A stretch of 64,000 nt of DNA from Acorus gramineus. Lineage: Eukaryota; Streptophyta; Magnoliopsida; Acorales; Acoraceae. Each line of letters opens with the position of its first letter. Position 1 is the first letter of the stretch. A model generated the notes under the pieces. The model was not told the origin of the DNA, searched no databases, and was given only the letters and a program-made list of their open reading frames with translations. The position numbers and the translations under genes were made by a program. Location: contig JAUJYN010000030.1 of assembly GCA_030737835.1 (NCBI GenBank), positions 806,001-870,000 of the forward strand, in the 5' to 3' direction. Shown here in pieces: positions 44,796 to 56,523 of the stretch.

Positions 44796-47700
44796 TGTCA
44801 CGCCCCAGGGCGGCCGTCCCCGGGACGCGGCAAGTGTATATATAATATCAGAATCTACACAGGAGGTCAATAATATATCATACACAAACAACCAGAATGA
44901 CACACATGCAACAAAGGGGCTGACATGATATATACACCAAATGCGGAAGCAAAAGACTGAATCTGTAAATAAACATACTACAGACTCGATACTCAATCAT
45001 CTGTCCTGTGAGAGCCAATATATACAAATACAACTGAATATATACAGACACGTGCCAAGCACGGAAATAAAATACATACAGCCAAGAAAAGGGATGCTGA
45101 TAGCCTCTGGCACTCGCGGACGTAGCGCTGCTCCGCTACTGAAGGAATCCCTCGGAAAGCTCCAACTGCTGCTCCGGCTCCAGCTCAGGCTCAGTGGCAA
45201 CTGGGGAAAACATATGCGAGGGGTGAGCCACACGCTCAGTGAACGGCACAACCCATGCATCACAGACAATATTGACCACAACATAATAATCCAGCTATTC
45301 GTCTCGCCTCCACGGGGCAGGAACAACATAAACATTTGTCCATCTTAAACCACAATTTCCATAACCCAGATCATACCCTCACCTTTACCCCTCAACAGGG
45401 GACTCAGGATGTTGGGACTAACAATCAACCATAAACAAAACCAGCGGGTCGCTCATCGCCAACCCACTACACCCTCACCCTCACCTTTCCAAAGGTGACA
45501 TAGGATTTTGGGACTGACTAGGCTGTTGGTCACCCTTAGTCCACCGATAGTCTCTCCTCCACTCTGTAGGCCGCTTGGTCTCCACCCACAACTTCAGCAC
45601 AGTCCGAAACCAAATCAGGAGGTGCCTACTGATGTGGGTCCTCCGAAGGACGGCCTTTCTAACGCTGGGGGTAGCCTCTACCGGATCCAACGCAGGGAAC
45701 AGAACAGCCTATCCATACGCATATGATCCACTCGGATCCGCCGACAACACATCTCTACCACTCAAATGTCATGAACTCTTCAGAGTTCCTCCAGGGCGCA
45801 TATCCAAGATGCGGGGAATAAGTACAATCAAAAGCAATGTTGGAATATCATTGGGGGAAAGAAACTCGGGAGGGCGGCGTGAGTTCCCGATACAGGATAC
45901 CCCGACAACCAAACAAGGAACACGGAGTACCCTAACACGGGTCTCACCGCTGTCCTCGCAAGGCCCCTCCCCTATAATATTCACTAATCATGCTAATAAT
46001 CATACCAATCATACAACATTACTTATAATATTATTGGGACTAGAAACCTTGGGAGGGCAGCGTGAGTTCCCGATACAGGACACCCCGACAACCAATCAAG
46101 GAACACGGAGTACCCTAACACGGGTCTCAATGTTGACCTCGCAAGGCTCCTCCCGATAATATTACCTAAGGCATGCGATTTAACATACACTAGCATTTAA
46201 TTTAATAAATAAACTAGTAGGACGCATACATAGGCCGAGGTTTCCTAACATGAAACAGGGGACATGGTGCATGGCTCATACACATATCCTAAGGGTGCAA
46301 GTCCCTAACATACAAGTCTAGGGTAGCATGCATTCTACATTTAAATCATGCAAGCATGGATTACATATTACTACTGGTTAATATAATCCATGACGCCCCA
46401 GGAGAGGTCGGTATACGCCCAAGTGCGTATAACGCCTTTCTACTGGGTTGGATTGTCCCACTCACCAGTATCTGGGTCTTCGCGCGACCGTCCGTCTAGA
46501 TCTGCAAGACAGACATTCAATATGGTGAGAACAATACATAAATACTCTAAAAATACCCAAACATACAAAACCCACAACTAAACACCTAACACTCGGGCAA
46601 ACGTGCATACGACCCGCACGCACGCTAGCCCGAGCACCCCCGGCAACCACCCGCACGGCCGGCAACCACCCGCACGGCCACCCGACCGCCCGGGCGCACC
46701 GCCGCGCACCGCCGGACCTCCCGGGTGCACCGCGCGCCTTCTGCGCCCCAGCGCAGCCGCCCGCGCACACCCCGCACGCCTCGCGCTGGCCCGCGAGCAC
46801 CCCGCACGCCCCGCGCGTAGCTCCTCGCCCCCGCGCGCACCCCGAGCACACCACCCCGCTCCGCGCACACCCCGCGCGCACCACCTGCCTCTACCCGCAC
46901 GCACCACCCGCGCCTCAGCCCAGCGCCCGGTATCCGCGGCCCAGCACCCGACGCTCAGCGCCCAGCACCCGGGACCCTCACCCAGCGCCCACGCGCACGC
47001 ACGCGCAGCACGCGCCCAGCGCGCCTGCCAGCATGCCCACGCTGTTGCCCGCGTTGCCTGCCTGCACGCGTCGCCGAGTGGCCCGAGCACCGTTCGCCTG
47101 CACGCCCGGCACTGTTCGCCTGATGCCCGAGCACCTCCTGCCCTGCTCGCCTGCACGCCCAGCCTGCCAGCCCGGCCTGCCCGCGCGCACAGCCCACAGC
47201 CTGCCTACCCACATGCCTCCCCCTGCACCCCCCGAGCGTACGCCCGCGTGCGCACCCGCGCGCACGCGCTCGCGCGCCCAGCAAGCTGGTGCACCCGCTC
47301 CCAGCCTACCCGGCCAGCTCCTCCCGGGTGCACCCGCGCACAGCACGCCCAGCGCCCGCACGCCCAGCACCCGCACACCCAGCACGCGCCCAGCCTGCTG
47401 CGCTGCTGTGCTGCTGCCGGCGCTGCCTGCGCCCGAGACCAAACCCTCTGCTGCCCGAGACCACCCCCCCACCATTCCCGAGCACCCAAAGCACCACCCA
47501 CCGACCTCCGACCACCTCCACAGCCCTCCGACGGCCACCCACGGCCGCCGACCTCCACCCAACCCCAAAACCCCCTCCTAGCATACATCTACACAAGAAA
47601 AGAGAGGCAAAAGAGGCTTACCAAGGGGAGGAAGGGAAGTCCGGTTGCCCTCCGTGCACCGAAACCTCTCCCAAAGGGCTTCCAACGCCTGGATCTACTC

Positions 47701-48210
47701 CCACCTCCGAAATGAGCCAAAACAGAGGAGAAGAGAGGGCGGACGGAGGGGCAAAACTCGCCGGAATTCGGATTTGAAAGCACCGGAGTGTAGATCGGGA
47801 CCCGATCTACACTTCCTATGCTTTAGGTTTTAAGCTTTGAGGGCTCTAGGGGGCTCAAAAGTGAGAAAAGGAGAGAGGGGAGAGAGAAAATGAAATTGGT
47901 AGGGATGATGAATAGTGACATAAGATATTTCTCACCCACTATTTATATCAAGTGACTTAAAAACCCGGATACGCCCCGGAACTGTGAAATTTCGGAAACG
48001 TTACCGGAATTCGATGAAATTTTCGTGAGAGGCCTAAAATGGCACCAGGACACCAAATATGCAGTTAGATTTCCAATCGGAGTCCTCTAGCTCAGGACGA
48101 TAGCTAACAGTCCAAAAATTAGCGGTTCCGATCGAAAACCGGTAAAAACCAAAAAACTGCCAGAATGCTCCAACGGTTACCAGCAGGCTAAAAGTGACAC
48201 ATATATAACA
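44796..48210 (-). mobile_element. Solo LTR, class A (3415 bp), TSD ATATT
   Basis: It is flanked by ATATT at 44791-44795 and 48211-48215. On the - strand: TATA-like start, full dyad 47788-47812, donor CTTG|GTAAGC at 47621/47622, GC-rich zone 46610-47420, microexon 46466-46501 and exon 3 reading EPELEPEQQ. It inserted into a resistance-gene flank fragment: the host sequence on both sides continues the same ATATTATAAATTCAT phrase seen uninterrupted at 44108-44120. Confidence 0.93.
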
Positions 48211-49330
48211 ATATTATAAATTCATTTATGGTTCTACTCCACTTTTTGCTTATTCTCATTTCATGTAAGAGGGTGGTCCAAATGAAATAGTAGTATGGTC
48301 AAGTTGTGGTTTGTTAATTCACAACATATGAATGCGAGACACTAAAGTCTGCATAATGAAAGATATGTGGAGAGTATATAGTTAAGTACTAACTAAAGCT
48401 TTTGTATTATAGATATGACTTGCTTACTTCTCTAAAAACTAGAATTTGGACTACCCTTTCTTTTTCTTCAATCATGTGTGAGGATGACAACAAACAAACA
48501 TAGGAAGTTTTAACACATTGGAGGAATGATTTGATTTGAATAATTCATTGGTAGACTAATATTTATTGTGAACCCAATTTACCTCATGTGATGTGCCTGC
48601 TTGATTTCCATTTAAACATAACTGAAGCACCAATATACCAAGTAACATCTTGAAAAGTGAACTCTCAAATTGCATTGCTTGACGATCCTACAAAATATTT
48701 GGTTAAAAAAAAATTCTTCTTATCTATAATGTTAGCATAACATGCAATCTATCAAAAATATTATACCAAAGTGAATATCTAATGTACCTCAGTAGTAGCA
48801 GATGGAGGCACCACCTTAAGAGATCGAGATAGCTATACATTTTTTACTTCTGAAGGTTTGTCATGATGCCTTTTTACCTATCGGTCAATGCCTTTGTCGA
48901 CTAGTTGAAGATCTTCGTGAAAGAAAAGTATGATCTATAATTAACTATTAGGTCCAAACATTACCATCTACTAGTGTGATTAAATGAATATGTTGCTCTT
49001 GACTTATTTGTACATAAAAGTACCAAAAACTTTTTTTTAAACTCGATAGATGGGACATTTTTCCAGAATACATTTTTGAATAATTGTTTCCAAAAGGTTG
49101 TGTGTAGGGATTTGATTTTTCACGGATCGGTGCACCACAAAAGAGGAGAGGATCTGATCAACGTTGCGAGGAGGGTATTGCGTTGGCATGGGCTATCCCC
49201 ATCTGTTCCGCATAGGAAGGGATGATGGACATTGTGACCGGACGTTGATCCGATCATTTGGTCCAGGATCTCTTCCTTTCTTTATTCTTGAGATCGTCCA
49301 AATGAGATAGAAAAGAGATCAACTAGATAT
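48211..49330 (-). pseudogene. CNL 3'-end fragment, copy 1
   Basis: On the - strand, exon-like pieces can be seen: a piece ending CTACTACTGAG|GTACAT near 48785-48890 (coding-like LQLVDKGIDR before a stop), then TTTTGTAG|GATCGTCAAG starting at 48687, ending CACATGAG|GTAAATTGG near 48590. The last two match the 3' untranslated exon junction of the CNL gene at 56405. The acceptor of the upstream piece has lost its A (TTTCACG in place of TTTCACAG). No NB-ARC or LRR sequence is left. Confidence 0.55.
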
Positions 49331-50560
49331 ATTATGAGGTTAGCAATAAATATTATATATAAGAGGGTGGTCCAATGAAATAGTAGTATGGTCAAGTGAG
49401 GAATTGGTGATCAACTTCTTCTATACAATTGCGGTTTATTAGTTCACAACATATGAATGCAAGGCACTAAAGTCTTCATAATGAAGGTTGTGTAGGGAGT
49501 ATATATTTAGGTACTAACTAAAGCTTTCGTATGGAAGATATGACTTTCATACTTCTCTGAGAACCATAATGTGGACTACCCATTCCTTTTCTTCAATCAT
49601 GTGAGGCTGACAACGAACAAACAAATGAAGTTTAACACATTGGAGGAATGATTTGATTTGAATGATTCATTGATAGACTAATGTGAATTGTGAACTCAAT
49701 TTACCTCATGTGATGTGCCTGCTTGATTTCCATTTAAACATAGTTGAAGCACCAAAATACCAAGTAACATCTTGAGAATTGAACTCTCAAATTGCATTGC
49801 TTGATTATTGTAAAAAATATTTGGTTAACAAAAAATTTCTTCTCGTGTATAATGTTAGCTTAATAGCAATCGGTATATACAAAAGTAAATATCAAATTTA
49901 CCTCACCAATACCAGATGGAGGCCCCACCTTAAGAGATCATGGCAAGTTCACAATTTTAACTTCTAAAGATTTGTCAAGTTGCCTTTTGACCTGTCGGTC
50001 ATTGCCTTTGTCAACTAGTTGAAGATTTTCTGTGAAACAAAAATGATATGTAATTTAACTACTAATTCCAAACATTATCTACTACTGTGATTATATGAAG
50101 ATGTTGCTCTTGACTTATATGTACATAAAAGTACCCAAAACTTTTAAAAAAAACTTGACAAATAGGAGATTTTTCAAGAATACATTTTTGAACAGTTATT
50201 TCCAAAAAATTATGTAGGGGTTGGATTTTTCACGGATCGGTACATCACAAAAGAGGAGAGGATCTGATCAGCGTTGCGAGGAGGAACCTGCAACAGCATG
50301 GGCTATCTCCATTAGTTTTGCTCAGGAAGGGCTGATGGACAGCGTGGTCGGGCGTTGATCTTATCGTTTGGTCCAGGAACCCTTCCTTTCAAGATGCTGC
50401 CAAATTTCGTCCAATCTCTTCGTTCATGAGATTGTCCAAATGAGCGACAAAGGAGGTCAATCTGATATATTATGAGGTTAGCAATAGATAATATATCGAG
50501 ATAAAAAAATAGATAATATTCATGGGTCAGTGCACCACAAATGAAGAGTGAATCTGCTCG
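49331..50560 (-). pseudogene. CNL 3'-end fragment, copy 2
   Basis: This is a tandem relative of 48211-49330, about 1.1 kb to the right, in the same order and orientation. Here the first exon-like piece has an intact acceptor (TTTGTTTCACAG) and reads NLQLVDKGNDRQVKRQLDKS before a stop, while the second acceptor is lost (TTTACAATAATC in place of TTTTGTAGGATCG). A 160-bp block TTTTTCACGGATCGGT is shared at 49117-49270 and 50222-50390, with a third, short copy at 50518-50580. Confidence 0.55.
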
Positions 50561-51201
50561 GCGTTGAGAGGAGGGACTTGCAAAAAGAGTAATTGTAGAA
50601 GAACAGAAAATTGTGTTTGTGCACATTTTTTTTGTATCTATGTCTCTCTATTGGTTTGGAGGATTGGATTTGAATCCATGCAATCCCCCAAATCTCGAGA
50701 TTCATGGACTCAGTCAATCTACATCAACAAAGACTGGAATATGAATTTAAATATATGTCTTCTCACCCCAATTTAATTCTGATCATCGCTACATATGACA
50801 AATTAAAAGGGAGGTGCAATTTTTGGCCCTACAGTGAGCAAGCATGTTTTTGAAAAGCAACAAGAATACAAAACCATTCACCCAATCACGTAAATAGTTA
50901 AGACACAACACCCATCAAATATATATAAATATGTCTCAATAAGCATTAGATACTTAAGATAAGGAGAAGCAGAGAGCATGCCATTTCCCAAGCCTAAATT
51001 TGCTTATCCTCTGCAATCGTTGTATGACTCCATATCGAATTCATAATAGATCTCCAAATCTTCCTCTACAAAATCAACATCAAAGACAACCAATCAAATA
51101 TCAAAAGAGAGATCACCTGGATAATCAATCTAGTTTTTATTTACCTGCGTCTGACTCTCTTCAAATGGAGCCTACATGACATCTAATGTGTTGTAGCAAT
51201 G
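50561..51201. other. Unassigned region between CNL fragment and solo LTR
   Basis: No gene is identified. On the - strand a piece at about 50995-51075 has an acceptor-like TTTTGTAG followed by a coding-like stretch (EEDLEIYYEFDMESYNDCRG, then stop) and a donor-like CAG|GTAAAT further upstream (near 51147). It could be a small exon, but no family is recognised. Confidence 0.35.
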
Positions 51202-54200
51202 TGTTATATATGTGTCACTTTTTGGCCTGTTGGTAACCATTGGAGCATTTTAGCAGTTTTTAAAATTTTTGCATTTTTCGATCGGAACCGCAAAATTTTT
51301 TACTGTTAGCTATCGTCCTGAGCTAGAGGACTCCAATTGAAAATCTAACTGCATATTATGTGTCCTGGTACCATTCTAAGCCACTCATGAAAATTTAATC
51401 GAATTCCGGTAATGTTTCTGAAATTTCGCAGTTCCGGGGCGTATCTGGGTTTTTAAGTCACTCACTATATATATGTGTGATCTAATTTTCGAAATCACTA
51501 TTCATCATCCCTACCAACTCATTTCCTCTCTCCTCTCTCTCATTTTTCTCCCTTTTGAAGGCCTTAAACCCCTCAAACCCAAAAACCCAAAACCTAAGAA
51601 GTGTAGATCGGGTCCCGATCTACACCCCGGTGCCTTCAAATCCCGATTCCGGCGATCCTAGCCTCCCCATCCTCCCTCCTTTCTCCTCTGTTTTGGGCTG
51701 TTTCGAGGGCCGAGATAGATCGGGGCGTAGGAGGGCCTTTGAGAAAGGTTTCGGTGCGCGGAGAGCACCCGGTCACCTCTTCCTCCCCCTTGGTAAGCTT
51801 TCTTTCCCTCTTTTTCATGCTTAGATGCTTGATAGGAGGGGGTATTTGTGTTTGGGAGGTGGTCGGCGGCTGTGGGAGGCCGTCGGGGGTGGTTGGGGGC
51901 GGTCGGAGGCCGTCGGAGGCTTTTGGGTGGTGGTGGGGGGTGCTCGGGCAGTGGAGGGACCTGTTCCGGGCAGCAGGCAGCAGCGGCAACAGCTCAGGCA
52001 GCGCGTAGGCTGAACGCGCGCGTGCGTGCGCGCGGGCGTGCGTGCTGGTCGTGCTGGGTGTGCTCGGTGCTGTGCGCGAGGTGCTGGTCGAGCAGCTGTG
52101 CGCGAGGAGCTGACGGCGAGCTGAGCGCGAGGGGCTGGTCGAGCGGCTGGTGCGGGGAGGGGTGCGGGCGGCGATGCGCGCGGAGTGCGTGCTAGGCGCG
52201 CTGGACGGGTTGGCGGTGCTGGGCGTGCGGGTGCTGGGGGTGATGGTCGAGGGCGGTGTGTGCAGGGAGGTCGTGCAGGGTGCGCGCGGGGTGCGCGCGG
52301 GGCGTGGCGAGGCGGCTGTGGTGCGCGCGGGGAGCGGCGAGGCGGCCGTGGTGCGCGCGGGGCGTAGCAAGGCGGCTGTGATGCGCACGGGGCGCGGCGA
52401 GGTGGCGGAGGTGCGCGCGGGGTGCGCGCAGGGCGAGGCGCTGCGCGCGGGGGCGTGCGGGGCGCGCGCGGGCTGCTGCGGCTGAGCGCAGTGGACGCGC
52501 GGTGCCCCGGGTGGTGCGGCGGCGTGTCCAGGCGACGGGCAAGGGCCCGGCGGGGCGCGTGGTGCGTGGGCCGAGGCGCGGCGGTGCCCCTGGGCAGTCG
52601 GGTGGCCGTGCGGGTGGTTGCCGGCCGTGCGGGTGGTTGCCGGAGTGCTCGGGCTAGCGTGCGTGCGAGTCGTGTGCACGTTTGCCCGAGTGTTGGGTGT
52701 TTGATTTGGGATTTTGGGTATTTATTTGTGTATGTTGTGTATTTTGGGGTATCTGTGGATTTATACTCACCAGTTAATACCTTGTCTTGCAGATCTCGAC
52801 GGACGGTCGCGCGTCGACCCGATTTCCGGTGAGTGGGACAACCCAACCCAGTTTGGGAGGCGCTACATGCCTTGGAGCGTGTACCGTCCTCCCCTGGGGC
52901 ACATAGTTAGTATTAACTGTTGTTTTGAAATCCATGTAAGCATGATGTGTGTGTGTAGAATGCATGCCACCCCTAGACTTGTATGTTAGGGACTTGCACC
53001 CTTAGGATTTGTGCATGAGCCGTGTATCATGTCACCCCGTTATCATGCTAGGAAAGCCCGACCTGTGCATGCGTCCTATTAGTTTGATTTATTTAATTAA
53101 ATGCAAGCTTTAATATTGATAGCATGTTTAGGGAATATAAGGGGGCCTTGCGAGGTTAACATTGAGACCCGGGTTAGGGTACTCCGTGTTCCTCGTTTGG
53201 TTGTCGGATGTCCTACATCGGGACCTCAGGTTACCCTCCCAAGGTCTCTTTTCCCCTTTGTTGTCTCATTTATTTCCCCGCATCCTGGTTATGCACGCTG
53301 GTGGAATTCAGAGGAATTCAAGACATTAGAGTAGTAGAGTTGTGCTGTCAGCGGATCCGAGTGGATCATATGCGATGGATAGGCTGTTCTGTTCCCTCCG
53401 TTGGATCTGTGTAGAGACTACCTCAACGTTAGAAAGGTTGTCCCGTGCAGGGGCTCCCATCAGTAGGCGCCTCCTGATTTGGTAGAAGGACTGCACCGAA
53501 CGTGGGAGTGGCCAAACGACCTACGGAGTGGGGAGAGACTATCGGTGGACCGAGGGTGACCAACAGCCTAGTCAGTCCCAAGAGCCTAGGTCACCTGTTG
53601 AGAGGTGAGGGTGAGGGTATGGTGGGCCGGCGATGCGACGACCCACAGGATTGTGTATGGATGATTATCCACCCATTAAGTCCCAACATCCTAGGTCACC
53701 TATTGAGGGTGAGGGTGAGGGTGAGGGTATGGCGGTTCGGCGATGGACGAACCCCCGGATTTGTGTTGTTTATGCCGCTTTGGGGCTATTGGCTTGATTT
53801 AAATGTGGTTAATATGAATTGTATGCATGGGTTGTGCTATTCACTGAGCGTGTGGCTCACCCCTCGCATATTGTCTTTTTCAGTGATCTCTGAGGGAGGA
53901 GCTTCCCGAGCGACTACACCAGTAGAGGAGTAGCGCCACGTCCCGCGAGTCTTGAGGCCATCAGCACCCTTCTCTCAGTTGTATGTATATATCTCTGTGC
54001 TTGGGCACCTAGTTGGATGTTGTATGGATTTTTATTTGTGTATATATGGACATGTTGGCTCTCACAGGACTTATGATTATGTATCGAGTCTGTAGTATAT
54101 TTTGATTACAGATTCAGTCTTTTTAGCTTCCGCACTTGGTGTATATATTATGTCAGTCCTGCTTTTATCTGTGTTGTCATTTTAGTTGTTGTGTGAGTAT

Positions 54201-54276
54201 GTTATTGATTCCTGTTTACTGATATCATATATATACACTTGCCGCGTCACGGGGACGGCCGTCCTGGGGCGTGACA
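51202..54276 (+). mobile_element. Solo LTR, class A (3075 bp), TSD CAATG
   Basis: It is flanked by CAATG at 51197-51201 and 54277-54281. Full dyad at 51601-51625, donor CTTG|GTAAGC (exon end 51792), GC-rich zone 52010-52640, microexon 52793-52828, acceptor TCTTTTTCAG ending at 53883. The 110-bp GGGGGCCTTGCGAGG block is present once (53142-53240), not twice. Exon 3 has a deletion that shifts the otherwise conserved frame. Confidence 0.93.
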
Positions 54277-55454
54277 CAATGTATAATTTAATTAAAATGG
54301 AGAAGATCTAAAACCCAAAATCCAAAAAAAAAAAAAAAAAATTATTGTACCTGTGCGGATGCAGTGAACTTGGCCACCACCCCCTCTCACCCTTTGCTGC
54401 TCCGCCACCGCCGCCGATATTTCTCTCTCCGGTGTCCCTGCGCCGCCACCGCTGCGCCTTCTACTTCTTGTTAGCCCATTGCACTCACCATAACAAAATA
54501 TATACCGCGTTACAAAATTTTTATATTTTCTATTAATTCATTCAATTAATTGAAATATATATTTAACCTTTAACAAAATTCACATCTCAGTAGATGTGAT
54601 ATATAATTATTTAAAAAATAAAAGCACAGACGAGTTACTTTTTAAACTGTAAAATGTATAGAGTGTAGAGTGCTGTTGCATACAATTTTTTTCCATCCCC
54701 AATTCAGTCCCACATGAGTCGACGGAAAACCAATTAAGCATATACTCACATTAACGATGCATATGCTTCGATAGAAATTTTTTATATTTTCTATAAATAC
54801 ATTAATATAATTCATTGAAGCATATGATTCATTTTTTATAAAAATATGTACCCCATTAGAAGAGATATACTATTTTTTAAAAAAATTCAAAACATTTGTA
54901 GACTGAAATTAGGACTAAAAAAAAAGATTGTAGCGTAACACATTTTACTTTTCTAATTTCCACTCTGACCCAAACCCAAATGCCGGCCCATTAGACCCAA
55001 CGTAACAAAAGTACAAACCCATTAACCCAACCACCTAGGACATTACTATCTGTTTAGGTGAAGCATAAACCTAGAATGTGAAGTACAGCCTTTTTTGCAA
55101 TCCTCATTCTAGTCCACACGTGTTTTGAATTTTTACACTCTATACATTTATAAAGTATGAAAAATTTCTATCAAAACATAGATGTCGTTAAAACGAGTAT
55201 ATTTTTCACGAATAATCTCTCGGACTCATATAAGACAAAAATCGAGACAAACAACAAAAAAACTATATGACAAATTAACAAAACGCTTAAAAAAACACAG
55301 AAAGATACCTCTTCACTCTCCATTCCCCTCCATTGAACCTGGCCGCCACCCTCTGCTACTCTGCCAGCGCAGATGGACACATTCCTTAAGTCCTTATTTC
55401 AGAAACCGTAAAAGAAAGTGCACATGAAGACCCTCCTAACGAATAACGAAATCT
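54277..55454. other. Intergenic region
   Basis: AT-rich, with two related GC-rich blocks: 54351-54450 (GCAGTGAACTTGGCCACCACC, CCGCCACCGCCGCC) and 55322-55375 (CATTGAACCTGGCCGCCACC). They look like diverged copies of one element or exon. No reading frame is convincing. Confidence 0.45.
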
Positions 55455-55553
55455 TTATTGCAAATGTGCATTCTTAACGTGAGCATATAGAGAAATGGCC
55501 TTTGGGTTGAGCCGAAGAAGCATATCATCATCGCTGTAGTGCCTCCCATCAAT
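55455..55553 (-). CDS. Possible terminal exon, 32 codons
   Basis: On the - strand, TATATAG (acceptor) is followed by 99 nt that read as 32 codons and a stop, with hydrophilic coding-like content: IDGRHYSDDDMLLRLNP and then KAISLYAHVKNAHLQ. An AATAAA polyadenylation-type hexamer overlaps the stop. It lies about 970 bp 3' of the CNL stop on the same strand. It could be a far 3' exon of that transcript, or the end of another decayed gene. I do not recognise the family. Confidence 0.35.
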   Translation of the reverse strand: MDGRHYSDDDMLLRLNPKAISLYAHVKNAHLQ

Positions 55554-56404
55554 CTATATACAGCATGTTCAATGTATTAGATCACAATATACAACATACA
55601 ACATGTTGAGAAACTATCATTCATGCAACTCAGCTATAGCAGGATTTGGTAGTGGCTATTCAGGAGGATTGGCAACCAGAAGGATTCAAGAGAGTGAGGT
55701 GATTGAATGAATTGAAGCATTTGATATGTTCTTATGGTTCTGCTATTATGGAAACAGGGGACTTTTTTAAACACAAGGGACTTCAATATTGTGATTGAAG
55801 CTCTCTTTGTGCTCCATTCCCTTCTTTTTTGTTTTGTTCCTTTGTAATGTTTTGTGAAATTTGTACAAATTCTCTCACTTTACAGCTATACTACTTTTGA
55901 TTACCAATAAAAAAAAATATACAACATGTTGAGGTGGAGACAATTAAGATTTACTAAGTGATCATGGGAACTAAAGCACACATTGAAGACTAAATAATGT
56001 GTAATTGTAATGAAGGCAGCGTGGGGAGCATATATTAGTACGGAAACATTAATATTAGGTACCTAAGTTTTTGTTATGGGAAACAAAATTTGTTAATTCT
56101 CTGAGCAAAAAATCTCTTATACTAAATCTTGTGAGGATGACGTCATACAAACAAATAAAGTTTAGATACATTCGAGGAGGTGATTTCAATTGAATTATTG
56201 ATGGACATAGTAATGTGAATTATGAGCTCATTTTACGTCACTGATGTGGGAGGGATTGTTCTTTGGAAGGATTATTGTGGGGAGGGGTGTGGGGGGTGTT
56301 GGTGCTGGTACCTGCTTGACTTCTATTTAAGCATAATCTACAGCACTAGTTTACCAATTAGGATCTTGAAAATTAAATTATCTCAAATGACAATTCTTGA
56401 TGAT
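55554..56404 (-). other. 3' flank of the CNL gene
   Basis: This is the diverged parental version of the flank block that recurs at 44160-44570, 48240-48620, 49380-49760 and 63110-63319: GTGAGGATGACGTCATACAAAC, TTCGAGGAGGTGATTT, then TGACTTCTATTTAAGC. There is no separate gene. A short simple stretch GGGGAGGGGTGTGGGGGG lies at 56279-56297. Confidence 0.55.
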
Positions 56405-56405
56405 C

Positions 56406-56518
56406 CTATGAAAGAATTCAATAAAAAAGAACATGTTGTATATAATTTTGGTTAACATGTAATCAATACCAAAATAAAAAAAATTAAAACTATTTGCAGA
56501 AGTGAACAAAAGATTTAC
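56406..56518 (-). other. Predicted 3' untranslated intron of the CNL gene
   Basis: Just after the stop codon, TTGAG|GTAAATC opens and TTTCATAG|GATCATC closes a 113-nt A/T-rich intron. The same acceptor side (TTTTGTAG|GATCGTC) is kept in the fragment at 48687, which supports a real splice site. Confidence 0.5.
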
Positions 56519-56523
56519 CTCAA

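Noticed and set aside
46603..47715. Long open frame of 370 codons (and similar ones at 26637-27538, 51636-52679, 51821-52846, 8397-9131, 28575-29312, 61566-62387) rich in Ala, Pro, Arg and His
   Set aside because: They lie in the GC-rich alternating part of the LTRs, are open in several frames on both strands, have no domain and differ in length between copies. Low-AT sequence simply lacks stop codons.
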